This document shows positions 8,399 through 17,220 of a stretch of 64,000 nt of DNA, piece after piece. Under the pieces are notes generated by a model. The model did no database searches. It had not been told where the DNA came from and worked only from the letters and a program-made list of their open reading frames with translations. The first letter of the stretch is position 1; each line of letters begins with the position of its first letter. The position numbers were made by a program, and so were the translations under genes. The DNA is from an uncultured Mediterraneibacter sp. (lineage in GTDB: Bacteria; Bacillota; Clostridia; Lachnospirales; Lachnospiraceae), in NCBI RefSeq assembly GCF_944377805.1, contig NZ_CALWFZ010000008.1, positions 1 through 64,000 on the forward strand. The letters are read 5' to 3'.

Positions 8399-9217
8399 CT
8401 AAAATATGGCAAACGTACTGTATATACCTACACAGGCAAACAGAATTAAAACGATTCCTCCGGCAAGCATGCTGACTCTCGGTCCTCTCTCCAATATGCG
8501 GCCAGTTGTTTTGTCACGGTAGAGAACAATCTTCCTTCCGATTTTATAACTCCCTGCCATACTGGAATTATACCGGCTGCGCATACTTTTCTTTTCCCCA
8601 CCCGCCATAAATCCGATAATCGGATAATAGGATGCTGACGGAGTCGTCCATTTTCTCTTTCTTTCCGGTTGCCATTTCAGCACACCTTCGATCTCTGCCT
8701 CTATTTCCTCTGTGTCACGTCTCTTATCCCTTATATAAACAAGGATCAGCGCAATTCCAATCAAAAGAAATAAAAGCGCCAGAATAGCGGAAGTGTACTC
8801 ATCTCCATATCTCTGTCGGATAAACGGAAGAAAAATGATAAGAATCCCCGAGCCTATGAGCACCCATGATCCAAACACCGAATAATTGTCGTCATATACA
8901 CGCAGCACTCCTCCCCTATCAACCTCCGAAAGCAGCCGGATTGTATCCCCTTCTCTGTACTCGTCAATGCTTTTGACCGTCTTTTCATTTCTGTGTCCCG
9001 ACTGTTCATATGCCACCCGAAGTTCATAATAGTTCTGAACGAAAAATCCCTTCTCATCCTGTTTCTGAACATGTTTTGAGCGAATTACTTTTCCGTCTTT
9101 TATGACATTTGGTTTCTTCAGTCTGATTCCCCGCCGAAACGAAGTTGTGCCGGTTACGAGGAGCACGGCTCCGATTACCACAAGAAAAATCATCTGCATC
9201 GTCATTCCTTCAAACAT
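8399..9217 (-). CDS. Membrane protein, DUF3592-like
   Basis: This 272-residue protein has about four hydrophobic segments (roughly 8-26, 115-135, 143-162 and 250-271). A soluble beta-rich part between the first two contains KxVxSKHVQKQDEKGFFVQNYYELRVAYE, shown here by key residues only, which resembles the extracytoplasmic DUF3592 domain. A second short soluble part precedes the last helix. It is the last gene of the ula operon, 3 bases after the HAD gene, and ends at the shared terminator. Function is unknown; a direct role in ascorbate use is not evident. Confidence 0.6.
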   Translation of the reverse strand: MFEGMTMQMIFLVVIGAVLLVTGTTSFRRGIRLKKPNVIKDGKVIRSKHVQKQDEKGFFVQNYYELRVAYEQSGHRNEKTVKSIDEYREGDTIRLLSEVDRGGVLRVYDDNYSVFGSWVLIGSGILIIFLPFIRQRYGDEYTSAILALLFLLIGIALILVYIRDKRRDTEEIEAEIEGVLKWQPERKRKWTTPSASYYPIIGFMAGGEKKSMRSRYNSSMAGSYKIGRKIVLYRDKTTGRILERGPRVSMLAGGIVLILFACVGIYSTFAIF

Positions 9218-9220
9218 ATT

Positions 9221-9931
9221 TTACCTGCTCCTTTCTAGAGCAGACTGTTCCGCCTTAAAATAGTCGGAAAAATCCCGGATCACAGGACAGCCCGCCGTCT
9301 CTTTAGTCTTCTTCTCTTTCTTCTGATAGAGGACAGCATGCATTCCGGCACGCACAGCCCCCTGAATATCATTTTTAATGCTGTCTCCTACAAACACGCA
9401 TTCATGAAGGCTTGCCGATGCTTTCTGCGCACAGAGGAAGAACAGCTTTTTATCCGGTTTCTCCACTCCGGCCTCCTCGCTGGTAACTATCCCGTCAATT
9501 AACTGTCCAAGCTTCAGATGTTCCAGCTTCCGGTACTGTATTTCTGCGGTCATATTAGTGCCGATTCCCACATAGGTACCCCGGCATCTCAGGCTCCTCA
9601 TCAGCTCTCGGATGCCCGGCTCTGGTTTTGCGCTGCTAATCAGCGTATTCCAGTAAATCCGGTACATTTCATAAGCGTGAGGAAATAGCGGCTTCTTTAG
9701 TATTTCAAGCATGCATTGAAAGCGGATGAGACGGTTATGCGTGGCAGCACACCCCTTCCCGGTTCTGTCGTCCGCCATATGTATGGCCGCGGAAATATAC
9801 TGCTCAAAGTCATCATTTGAAAGGCCAAGTTCGCGCCGACAGTAGGATTTAAGAGCTGTCATCGCGGCTTCATCCGCCCAGGTATAGTCATAGATAGTAT
9901 CGTCAAGATCAAAAAACACTGCTTTTATCAT
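9221..9931 (-). CDS. HAD-superfamily phosphatase (subfamily IA)
   Basis: The protein has 236 residues and all four HAD motifs: DLDDT at residues 8-12 (nucleophile Asp), a Thr motif in GIGTNMT, the Lys in GVEKPDKKLF, and VGDSIKND with the acidic motif IV. An alpha-helical cap lies between motifs I and II. Such enzymes dephosphorylate small metabolites or nucleotides. It follows ulaF by 11 bases in the ascorbate operon, so a sugar-phosphate or house-cleaning role is plausible but not shown. The start is preceded by AAGGAT. Confidence 0.82.
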   Translation of the reverse strand: MIKAVFFDLDDTIYDYTWADEAAMTALKSYCRRELGLSNDDFEQYISAAIHMADDRTGKGCAATHNRLIRFQCMLEILKKPLFPHAYEMYRIYWNTLISSAKPEPGIRELMRSLRCRGTYVGIGTNMTAEIQYRKLEHLKLGQLIDGIVTSEEAGVEKPDKKLFFLCAQKASASLHECVFVGDSIKNDIQGAVRAGMHAVLYQKKEKKTKETAGCPVIRDFSDYFKAEQSALERSR

Positions 9932-9942
9932 TCTTATTATCC

Positions 9943-10644
9943 TTAATGCTGTATCTGTCCATAATAAGCGTTTGCTCCGTGCTTTCTGTAATAGTGTTTA
10001 TCCTGAAGTTCCCCCGGAGCCGGCTCCACATCAGGGTTAAGTATCTCACACCGCGCCGCCATCTTCGCGACTTCTTCAACAACAACTGCATTGTGCACCG
10101 CCTCACAGGCATGCTTCCCCCATGTAAAGACTCCGTGATTTTTACAAAGCACCGCAGGCACTGCAATGTAGTCTTTCTTCCATCTTGCAAATTCGTCCGC
10201 AATCAAAATTCCCGTATTTTTTTCATAATCATCTTCAATCTCTTCCTTGGTTAAATTCCGAACGCACGGTATCTCTCCATATATGTAATCGGCATGGGTG
10301 GTTCCGTAGCAGGGAATGGGCCGGCCGGCCTGGGCCCAGCTCGTAGCCCACGAAGAATGTGTGTGCACAACACCGCCGATTTCAGGAAAACGATTGTATA
10401 AAACCACATGGGTAGGCGTATCAGAAGACGGATTGTAATCTCCCTCAACTTTATTGCCGTTTAAATCAACGACAACCATATCCTCCGGCGTCAGTTTCTC
10501 ATATTCCACACCGCTGGGCTTGATAACAAACAGTCCGCTCTCCCTGTCAATACCGCTTACATTCCCCCATGTAAAGGTTACAAGATTATACCCTGGCAGC
10601 ATCATATTGGCCTGATAAACTTCTTTTTTAAGCTGTTCCAGCAT
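9943..10644 (-). CDS. ulaF: L-ribulose-5-phosphate 4-epimerase
   Basis: This enzyme converts L-ribulose 5-phosphate to D-xylulose 5-phosphate, the last step before the pentose-phosphate pathway. It has 233 residues and the class II aldolase fold: [13 protein letters not shown] near 22-34, the phosphate site KPSGVEY, the zinc ligands in [14 protein letters not shown] and the third His near the C-terminus (KHYYRKHG). The ATG at 10644 is preceded by GGAGGGAAAAAC; a GTG six codons earlier would start inside the upstream stop codon. Araq/UlaF/SgaE members cannot be separated by sequence alone, but the ascorbate PTS genes in the same operon favour UlaF. Confidence 0.9.
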   Translation of the reverse strand: MLEQLKKEVYQANMMLPGYNLVTFTWGNVSGIDRESGLFVIKPSGVEYEKLTPEDMVVVDLNGNKVEGDYNPSSDTPTHVVLYNRFPEIGGVVHTHSSWATSWAQAGRPIPCYGTTHADYIYGEIPCVRNLTKEEIEDDYEKNTGILIADEFARWKKDYIAVPAVLCKNHGVFTWGKHACEAVHNAVVVEEVAKMAARCEILNPDVEPAPGELQDKHYYRKHGANAYYGQIQH

Positions 10645-10658
10645 GTTTTTCCCTCCGA

Positions 10659-11705
10659 TCACTTTTCAAAAATATACATCGCTATCTCATCAATTTCACG
10701 GTTGGTCGAAATGAGAACATCCTTCCCGTCGCACTCGTACTTGTAGACGTTTGCAGGACCACAGTCTCTGTCAATGACTTCTGTTTTATATTGTCCGCAC
10801 GTTTCGTCATATGTGAAGAGCAGCAGATTCTTCTCCCCTTTCCTGTGACCGATGATCACAGCCGGTCTTCCAAGAAAATCCCCTCCATAGATCGCGTGTG
10901 CGAACTCTGCGCTGTCATAAGTATACACCTTCTGATATTTTCCGTTTACTTTTTTGTAGAAATACAAATTTGACCCGTGGAATGGGGAAATTAAAACCAG
11001 TTCCTTCTCCCCGTCTCCGTCCAGATCCACAAGAACAGCGTCACTTGCCGCCTCGTCCACCAGTTTTTTGATCTCCCAGTTTCCGTTCGGATCTGACGGC
11101 GGAACAAAAAGATACACTCCGCTGTCACAGGAAATAATACATTTCTCAATGCCGTCCTCAACAATCTTATAATATCCGTGGTTCTTGAGCATATTATCTT
11201 TGACGACCGTAAACTCTAACTGATGATCCTCGTCAAATCCGCTCAGATTATCGGGAAGGACAGCCGCATATACTTTCCCCGGCGAGGACCAGTCATCCTT
11301 ATATTCATGTCCCGTCTTCAGGGCGCATGCGATCAGATAATTCACCCCGTTTCTTTTTACAATATCAAAGCGGTGAACATGGGGAATATCCGCGAGCGTA
11401 CGCACCTCCCACCGGCCGTTCTGCCCCGGTGAAACGATCACGATTTTTGCCTCCTTAGAGTCATTCGGGGAGTAAAACTTATGCGTTGCCAGAAAAACTC
11501 CGTCGCTTCCCGGTATCTGCACCATACTCATGACACCTCCCGGTTCTTCCCAGACCGTCTCCTCCCTGTTTCCTTCCAGATCAAACAGATAACATGGATC
11601 CTGTTTCTCCGCCGCTACGAGGATATGACCTCTTCCCCTGTAAACGAGGGGACAGATCGAATAACACTTTGTCAGCTTTCCAATGACTTTTTTATTTACT
11701 TTCAA
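10659..11705 (-). CDS. Cytoplasmic FG-GAP-like beta-propeller protein in the ascorbate operon
   Basis: The protein has 348 residues, no signal peptide and no membrane segment. It is built of repeated beta-rich units; one unit has the VCBS/FG-GAP signature [10 protein letters not shown] (about 227-236). Histidines recur at similar places in successive units (about 75, 109, 111, 133, 176, 243, 270, 287), suggesting a shared central site, perhaps for metal. A TTG start at 11705 is chosen: AGGAGG lies 9 bases upstream and this start removes a 64-base overlap with ulaE. It sits between ulaE and ulaF with 14-base spacings, and the operon shows no UlaD decarboxylase. An enzymatic role such as dehydratase, isomerase or lactonase is inference; a sugar-binding role is also possible. 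Confidence 0.7.
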   Translation of the reverse strand: MKVNKKVIGKLTKCYSICPLVYRGRGHILVAAEKQDPCYLFDLEGNREETVWEEPGGVMSMVQIPGSDGVFLATHKFYSPNDSKEAKIVIVSPGQNGRWEVRTLADIPHVHRFDIVKRNGVNYLIACALKTGHEYKDDWSSPGKVYAAVLPDNLSGFDEDHQLEFTVVKDNMLKNHGYYKIVEDGIEKCIISCDSGVYLFVPPSDPNGNWEIKKLVDEAASDAVLVDLDGDGEKELVLISPFHGSNLYFYKKVNGKYQKVYTYDSAEFAHAIYGGDFLGRPAVIIGHRKGEKNLLLFTYDETCGQYKTEVIDRDCGPANVYKYECDGKDVLISTNREIDEIAMYIFEK

Positions 11706-11719
11706 AATAATATTCCTCC

Positions 11720-12562
11720 TTAGGCAAATCTGTCTAAAATCGCCTTCATTTTTTTGATCGCATCGTCCATATCCTTTTCCCATTCAGGATTCCCCGTATA
11801 CCAAAATTCCGTGACATAGCGCCGAATGCCCATCTCCCAGGCCTTTTGTATGCCCTCCTCAAAATCAACATGCCCCGTCCCGTACGGAATCTCCCGAAAT
11901 TTACCCGGAACCGTCTCTTTTAAATGAAGGGCCGCAAGACGTCCTCTTCCAGTCTCCAGATCATCCGCCACAGATGTTCTGTAAATAACAGCCGCATTTG
12001 TAATATTCCCAAGATCAGGATATACATTCAGATAAACCGAATCCACCGCATTTACATAATGCATGGCTTTCTCAACTGTGTTCATAAACTCTGTCTCCAT
12101 AGTCTCAAATCCCAGAAGTATTCCCCGGCAGGCCGCCATTTCGGCAGCTGCCCTGAGATTTTCAAGGAAACAGGCCTTCGTACTGTCTCCGCTTTCCTCA
12201 TAATATACGTCATATCCGGCCAGCTGTATGATCCGGATCCCCAGATCTTCTGCCAGGATCAGCGCCTTTTCCATAATATCCATACTCCGCTTTCTCGTCT
12301 CGGGGTCACCGCTTCCCATAGGATATCTGCGATGTCCGCTCAGACACATTGTACGGATCGGAATCCCTGTTTCATACATGAGCGATACAAGATCCCTCCG
12401 CTCTGTCTGTGTCATTTCAAGACGCTTCAGCTTGGCATCTGTCTCATCGATGCTTATCTCTATAAAATCATACCCGGCTCTTTTTGCCGCCAGCATTTTT
12501 TCTTTCCAGCTTAAGTCACCCGGCATTGCTTTCTCATACAATCCGATAGTATACTCTTTCAT
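11720..12562 (-). CDS. ulaE: L-ribulose-5-phosphate 3-epimerase (L-xylulose-5-phosphate 3-epimerase)
   Basis: The product interconverts L-xylulose 5-phosphate and L-ribulose 5-phosphate. It has 280 residues and the xylose-isomerase-like TIM-barrel features of SgaU/UlaE: the opening YTIGLYEKAMPGDLSWKEK, EISIDE near 36, CLSGHRRYPMGS near 78-89, the metal-binding Glu in LGFETMETEFMN, VYPDLGNI near 180, and LKET plus GHVDFE near the end. The start overlaps the stop of the regulator gene by 4 bases and has AAGGAG upstream, so the two are translationally coupled. Confidence 0.92.
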   Translation of the reverse strand: MKEYTIGLYEKAMPGDLSWKEKMLAAKRAGYDFIEISIDETDAKLKRLEMTQTERRDLVSLMYETGIPIRTMCLSGHRRYPMGSGDPETRKRSMDIMEKALILAEDLGIRIIQLAGYDVYYEESGDSTKACFLENLRAAAEMAACRGILLGFETMETEFMNTVEKAMHYVNAVDSVYLNVYPDLGNITNAAVIYRTSVADDLETGRGRLAALHLKETVPGKFREIPYGTGHVDFEEGIQKAWEMGIRRYVTEFWYTGNPEWEKDMDDAIKKMKAILDRFA

Positions 12563-13335
12563 GTCTGAAAATCTCCTTTCCTGACCTGATGAATTCTGAC
12601 TCCTGCGTCTCTGATCTCATCGAGAATCATCCGGGAAGCTTTTTCATCCGTTATCAGATGTCCGATCCCTTCAAGCGGAGAACTTGTGAAACTGCTGTTT
12701 TTTCCAATCTTTGTGTGATCCGCCAGCACATAGACCTGGCTGGCATTCTGTATCATCAGTTCGTTGATCTTCACTTCCCCCGCAATCTCCGTTGTCATCC
12801 CCGACAATGGTGAAAATCCCGAGCAGCCAATAAACGCTTTCTTTGGGAATACCTGCTGGACATTACGGATCGCAAAATCTCCAACCAGGGCTTCTTTGGG
12901 GTACCGGATCTCGCCTCCCGTAAGGATAATGCTTGTTCCCGCATTGTACTCCATTCGGAGGGCTTTTCCGTTATTCGTAATCACTGTCACGTTTCTGTTT
13001 TTCACATATTCCAGCATCTGAAGAGCATTGCGGCTCGTATTGATGAAGAGAGAATCGCCATCCTCCACCAGAGTCGCTGCATACTGTGCAATCAGCCGGC
13101 GGTACAGATTTACTTCGTTTTGTTGAGCCGCATCAGGAGACTGGACACTTTGCGCCCCTCCGTGAAACCGTACAAGAAGATTGTGATCTTCCAGATACTG
13201 AAGATCCCTTCTCACTGTAATCAGAGAAACCCTGAACCGCTCCGCCAGCTCATCCACCATCACTTTCGGATTTTCTTTCATGATCTCAAGGATCTGATTT
13301 CTTCTTGCGTCCACATATGCGCGTTCTCTCTTCAT
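12559..13335 (-). CDS. DeoR-family transcriptional regulator of the ascorbate operon
   Basis: This 258-residue protein has an N-terminal DeoR helix-turn-helix (ENPKVMVDELAERFRVSLIT then VRRDLQYLE, about 18-50) and a C-terminal phosphosugar-sensing domain (DGDSLFINTSRN, TVITNNGKAL, LTGGEIR, KAFIGCSGFS, DHTKIG). It lies inside the ula operon, between the EIIB gene and ulaE, and is the obvious candidate to bind the two TATATGTTCGTT repeats at the operon promoter. The ATG at 13335 follows GAGGTG by six bases; an upstream GTG three codons earlier is possible. Whether it represses like UlaR, and its effector, are inferences. Confidence 0.85.
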   Translation of the reverse strand: MKRERAYVDARRNQILEIMKENPKVMVDELAERFRVSLITVRRDLQYLEDHNLLVRFHGGAQSVQSPDAAQQNEVNLYRRLIAQYAATLVEDGDSLFINTSRNALQMLEYVKNRNVTVITNNGKALRMEYNAGTSIILTGGEIRYPKEALVGDFAIRNVQQVFPKKAFIGCSGFSPLSGMTTEIAGEVKINELMIQNASQVYVLADHTKIGKNSSFTSSPLEGIGHLITDEKASRMILDEIRDAGVRIHQVRKGDFQT

Positions 13336-13358
13336 CAAGTTCACCTCATAGTTCTTTT

Positions 13359-13664
13359 TTAGTCAATAATACCATTTTCTTTGAGTTTTGTCTCTATTTC
13401 CGGAACTGACATTACATTTTTTAGCGGGATAATCTTAACCCCCTTTTTCTCGGCGTCTCCAAACATATTCGCAAAGTTCTGCGCACAGACGACCACATCA
13501 TACTGCGCAGCACTGCTTTTGCCCTCTGACAGGGGGCAGTGATGAACTTTTCCCGCCGTAATGCCGTATTTTTTAAGAACTTTCTCAAGAGCTATCTGAG
13601 CCATAAGGCTGGATCCGGCTCCATTTGCACAACACACTAAAAATTTTAAATTCTGGCCTGCCAT
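13359..13664 (-). CDS. ulaB: Ascorbate-specific PTS component IIB
   Basis: EIIB passes the phosphoryl group from EIIA to the sugar carried by EIIC. The protein has 101 residues and begins with the phosphorylatable Cys loop LVCCANGAGSSLM (Cys12 by motif), typical of the SgaB/UlaB family. The ATG at 13664 has GGAG seven bases upstream; 17 extra upstream codons in the same frame lack a binding site. It lies 68 bases after the EIIC gene. Confidence 0.9.
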   Translation of the reverse strand: MAGQNLKFLVCCANGAGSSLMAQIALEKVLKKYGITAGKVHHCPLSEGKSSAAQYDVVVCAQNFANMFGDAEKKGVKIIPLKNVMSVPEIETKLKENGIID

Positions 13665-13732
13665 TTTTCTTCTCCTTTCATGCCGGAGCAGCACTCCGGC
13701 ACCGCACAAGATCATTTATATGTTCTTTTCAG

Positions 13733-15232
13733 CTATTTCGCCTGAGCCTGTTTCGCTTTCAGTTCTTTGTATGCCTCATAGTCCTCTGTCATAAGGAAAT
13801 ATCCTTCCTTATCTCTGCGATATTGAATCTGAGGTATTGCAAACAGCACAATGACAACGGCAGCAAGCCCCGCATAACTTAAGTACTTCATCGCCACGGT
13901 AAATACCGGCCATACGACTGCCCAGTCCCACATGCCAAGATAACCGCCGTACGCCGCCATTCCAACCCAGCCGGCAATAATTGCAGAACCAAACACCTGG
14001 CACAGGCCGGAAATAAACGGAAGTATCAGTGTTGCCTTCAAACCGCCTTTTTCATTCGCGAAGACGCCGATCGTAGCATTGTCAAAGAATACGGGGACGA
14101 AACCGCAGATGACAAGTACCGGGCTCTGCATTACTACCAGAATCGCAATCGCAATAATCTGTCCGATAAATCCTGCAATGAATCCGAGAGGAACCGCATT
14201 TGAAGCGCCAAATCCATATATAACCGCACAGTCGACCCCAGGTACGGATCCCGGAAGGATCTTATCAGCAATTCCCTGGAAAGAAGCAGATAATTCTGCA
14301 ACGAACGTTCTTACGCCAAGCTGAAGAATCGCCAGGTAAACCGCAAAGTACAGACATGTCTGGATCACATAAAATACCATACTCTGGCCTTCTGCAAGGA
14401 AGCCCGCCTCCGTAAGATAATCTCTTCCGAGCACACAGAGAATTGCTCCAAAGAAGATCAGCATCAGAATCGACGCTGATACCATGTTGTCGTTGAACAT
14501 GGACATGAATCCCGGAAGTTCGATATCTTCGATTCTCTTTACTTTCTTTCCTTTGTTTTTCTTGTTATTATTTCCAAACAGCTTTCCGGCAAGCCAGTAG
14601 TTAAAGGCTACGCCGAACATCTGCTGATGCGCCAGACAGAAACCTGCGCCATCCGTTACTTCCTGACACGGCTTGATGGTAAGGTTCGATCCTACCGCCC
14701 AGTAAGCGCCAAGAAGAATCGCCATAACAACGAGCATGCCGACGCGGTTTGTAAGAAGTCCGGGGAGGGCAAACATAATCAGCCAGTAAGCCGTGGCGCT
14801 CTGCTGCACCTGCACATGACCCGTTGTAAAGAGGGCTCGCATTTTGGTAATCTTCGAGAAACGCACCAGAAGAATATTTACGATAAAGGCGATGAAGAGA
14901 AGGATCATAACGTCTCCGAATCCTTTTCCGAACACCTCCTCCACGCCGGCGGTTACCGCGTTTTGACCAAAATACGGATCAATAACCATTGCGTCCATGT
15001 TAAACCTTTCGCCCAGACCGACGAGAACAGGCCGGAAGTTATTTGTAAGCCCACCGGAACCTACTGTCAGGATGAGATATCCCACAATGGTTTTTAAAGT
15101 CCCGCCCAGTATGTCGTACCACGGTTTTCTTAAGAGTATATAGCCCAGCATAACAATAAGACCAATCATAAATGCCGGCTGCTGTAAAATATTGGTTGCG
15201 AAATATTCCCATATAGATATTAAAATATTCAT
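13733..15232 (-). CDS. ulaA: Ascorbate-specific PTS permease IIC
   Basis: This 499-residue membrane protein takes up and phosphorylates L-ascorbate. It has ten or more hydrophobic segments and the features of SgaT/UlaA: FMIGLIVMLGYILLRK at the start, VGSGGLTNNFRPV near 60, GHVQVQQSATAYWL near 140, and GFGASNAVPLGFIAGF plus CGFVPVFFDNATIGVFAN in the second half. It sits between the EIIA and EIIB genes. The start has GAGGTG seven bases upstream. Confidence 0.93.
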   Translation of the reverse strand: MNILISIWEYFATNILQQPAFMIGLIVMLGYILLRKPWYDILGGTLKTIVGYLILTVGSGGLTNNFRPVLVGLGERFNMDAMVIDPYFGQNAVTAGVEEVFGKGFGDVMILLFIAFIVNILLVRFSKITKMRALFTTGHVQVQQSATAYWLIMFALPGLLTNRVGMLVVMAILLGAYWAVGSNLTIKPCQEVTDGAGFCLAHQQMFGVAFNYWLAGKLFGNNNKKNKGKKVKRIEDIELPGFMSMFNDNMVSASILMLIFFGAILCVLGRDYLTEAGFLAEGQSMVFYVIQTCLYFAVYLAILQLGVRTFVAELSASFQGIADKILPGSVPGVDCAVIYGFGASNAVPLGFIAGFIGQIIAIAILVVMQSPVLVICGFVPVFFDNATIGVFANEKGGLKATLILPFISGLCQVFGSAIIAGWVGMAAYGGYLGMWDWAVVWPVFTVAMKYLSYAGLAAVVIVLFAIPQIQYRRDKEGYFLMTEDYEAYKELKAKQAQAK

Positions 15233-15279
15233 TCTTTCACCTCGGTTTCTTTCTATTGTATGGTTTTCTTCTCTCTCTT

Positions 15280-15735
15280 TCAGTCCAGATACTTCTTCTG
15301 AACCATCAATAAGTCTTCTGCCGTCCGTGCCCTTGCCAGTTCCTTTACCAGTTCCTCGTTGCAGAGCATATCAGAAAGTCTGCTCATATTATCCAGGTGC
15401 TGATCGGAATTGCAGGAAGCCAGTGTAAAGAAAAGCTGCGCGTCCATCTCCGGATTGCCCGGCTCAAAGCTCACGGGCTTTTCCAGTTTCATGAAGGCTA
15501 TCTCCGTCTTATGTACGCCCTGAGCCCCCTCCTGGGAATGAGGCATTGCAATGTTCGGGGCAATGACGATATATGGGCCGTATTTTTCTATACAGGCTAT
15601 GATGTCTTCTTTATAGTTTTTCTCCACTGTTCCGTCGGCTTCCAGCGTCTCGCAGCTCATTCGGACCGCGTCTCTCCAGTCTTGTGCCATCTCGGCAAAT
15701 TTTACATGATTTTTCTCCACAAATTCTCTTAGCAA
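15280..15735 (-). CDS. ulaC: PTS component IIA (ascorbate/mannitol type)
   Basis: EIIA accepts phosphate from HPr. The protein has 151 residues and the PTS EIIA type-2 fold, with active His66 in NIAMPHS and a C-terminal LxxAxTAEDLL helix. Position between UlaG and UlaA genes supports UlaC. The start is a TTG at 15735 with GGAGG eight bases upstream; no ATG fits. Confidence 0.9.
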   Translation of the reverse strand: MLREFVEKNHVKFAEMAQDWRDAVRMSCETLEADGTVEKNYKEDIIACIEKYGPYIVIAPNIAMPHSQEGAQGVHKTEIAFMKLEKPVSFEPGNPEMDAQLFFTLASCNSDQHLDNMSRLSDMLCNEELVKELARARTAEDLLMVQKKYLD

Positions 15736-15755
15736 TAGCTTTCCCTCCCACTTGA

Positions 15756-16859
15756 TTACAGAAGCGAACGGAACGGAATATTCTGAGGCGCTTCAAAGCA
15801 ATCCTCAAAGCCTCTTCTATGATGATATGCCAGTTTATCCTTGTCTGTAGGATATACATATTTCCCTCCCACTTCCCAGAAAAACGGATGGAACTGATAT
15901 CCCAGACGGTCTTTTTTCATATCATAAAGAACTTTGATTTCATTGATGTCTGCCATAAAATTAGTCCATACGTCATAATGAATCGGAATCACAACATTAC
16001 ACCTGAGCGCCTCTGCCATCCGGAGTATATCGATGGAAGTCATTTTGTCCTGCATGCCCACGGGATTCTCCCCGAACGAACCGAATGCAACGTCAATATC
16101 ATAGTCCTTTCCATGCTTTGCAAAATAAATAGAATAGTGAGAATCACCACTGTGATAAATATTTCCTCCCGGAGTCTTAAGCAGATAGTTGACCGCTTTC
16201 TCATCCATGTCTGTAGGGCATTTTCCGGTCAGTTCCTCTCGATCAGCCCCCTGAGAATCCGTTGTCACAAGGCAGGTTCGGTCAAAGGAATCAAGGGCAA
16301 TGATCTCAATGTCTTTAATTTTAATAGAATCTCCCGGTTTCACAGTGATGCATCGATCTGCCGGAACCCCCCACTTCTGCCAGAGTTCGACAGATTTTTT
16401 GGGGCCGATAAAGGGCACTGGAATCTCTGTTCCGTTTTCATCTGTTGTCGTCATGTTGCTTTTGATTACATGAGACGCATACTCCGCACTCATATGATCC
16501 TGATGGTAGTGGGTTGCAAGAACAGCGTCAACCGCCTTGATCGCAAAAGGGTCGATCACAAACGGAACTGCTCTTAAGTTGGGCTGCATCGCCCTTGCGC
16601 CGCACATGTTTGCCATCTGATGCCCTTCTTTCATCTTCCCGTCCCCATGTGTCCGCTTGCCGTTTCCACACCAGAGGTCAACTGTGATGTTGCATCCGCC
16701 CGGAGTTTTGAACCACATTCCCGTACATCCAAGCCACCACATGGCAACGGTTCCCGGCTGCACTTCTTCATCTTCAATCTCCTCGTTCAGCCAGGTCCCC
16801 CATTCCGGAAATGTGCTCATAATCCAGCTCTCTCGCGTGATCTCGTCAATCTTGCTCAT
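15756..16859 (-). CDS. ulaG: L-ascorbate-6-phosphate lactonase
   Basis: The product hydrolyses L-ascorbate 6-phosphate to 3-keto-L-gulonate 6-phosphate, the first step after uptake. This 367-residue cytoplasmic enzyme has the metallo-beta-lactamase fold: [12 protein letters not shown] metal motif near 130, YHSGDSHYS near 245, IPIHYD near 300. The opening [20 protein letters not shown] is highly characteristic of UlaG. It is the first gene of the operon, with AAGGAGGACGTGAA before the ATG, and lies directly downstream of the operator-bearing promoter. Confidence 0.95.
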   Translation of the reverse strand: MSKIDEITRESWIMSTFPEWGTWLNEEIEDEEVQPGTVAMWWLGCTGMWFKTPGGCNITVDLWCGNGKRTHGDGKMKEGHQMANMCGARAMQPNLRAVPFVIDPFAIKAVDAVLATHYHQDHMSAEYASHVIKSNMTTTDENGTEIPVPFIGPKKSVELWQKWGVPADRCITVKPGDSIKIKDIEIIALDSFDRTCLVTTDSQGADREELTGKCPTDMDEKAVNYLLKTPGGNIYHSGDSHYSIYFAKHGKDYDIDVAFGSFGENPVGMQDKMTSIDILRMAEALRCNVVIPIHYDVWTNFMADINEIKVLYDMKKDRLGYQFHPFFWEVGGKYVYPTDKDKLAYHHRRGFEDCFEAPQNIPFRSLL

Positions 16860-16931
16860 TTCACGTCCTCCTTTATGATTATTTTGTTTCTTTATATGAA
16901 AATATCATTTTTTATGAATATTAACAACAGT

Positions 16932-16964
16932 ATTATATGTTCGTTACGTTGGTATATGTTCGTT
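16932..16964 (-). promoter_or_regulatory. ula promoter with two direct DeoR-type operator repeats
   Basis: The 12-mer TATATGTTCGTT occurs twice on the plus strand, at 16934-16945 and 16953-16964, 19 bases start to start. The core TATGTTCG resembles operators of the GlpR/UlaR branch of the DeoR family. A minus-strand TATAAT at 16932-16937 overlaps the first copy, and the second covers where a -35 box would lie; no good -35 is visible. Binding would block RNA polymerase. Confidence 0.75.
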
Positions 16965-17153
16965 TAGTATTTTTCTACCATTTTACTAATTTTTTCATAT
17001 ACTTTTTGTATATTTTATCTAAAGCCTGTTAATTTTTGTGATACCGCGGGAATCAGGAGATACTTCCATTATGGGGTATCAGCGCTGTTAGGAGCGCGCC
17101 GCCTTCGCATAGCGGAAGTCACGGAGGCAATTCCCGTATACTCCGGTATAAAA
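16965..17153. other. Non-coding stretch with structured element
   Basis: No gene is visible between the ula promoter and the lysR terminator. The part 17040-17150 is GC-rich with long-range complementarity: ATACCG and GGGAAT on the left face ATTCCC and CGGTAT on the right, enclosing smaller inverted segments (GATACC..GGTATC, GCGCTG..). It has faint similarity to the dispersed hairpin repeat (a TATACTCC segment next to GGAAGT) but the relation is not secure. Confidence 0.4.
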
Positions 17154-17203
17154 AAACCGCATATTTACGGAATTTATTACCATTTTCCGTAAATACGCGG
17201 TTT
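17154..17203 (-). terminator. Terminator of the LysR gene
   Basis: A 19-base stem with one mismatch (17154-17172 with 17185-17203) is followed on the minus strand by seven T residues. It lies 17 bases beyond the lysR stop codon. Confidence 0.88.
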
Positions 17204-17220
17204 CCTTATATTTCAGCGAT

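Noticed and set aside
11706..11783. Longer form of the beta-propeller protein overlapping ulaE by 64 bases
   Set aside because: No ribosome site at that start; the TTG at 11705 has AGGAGG at proper distance and removes the overlap.
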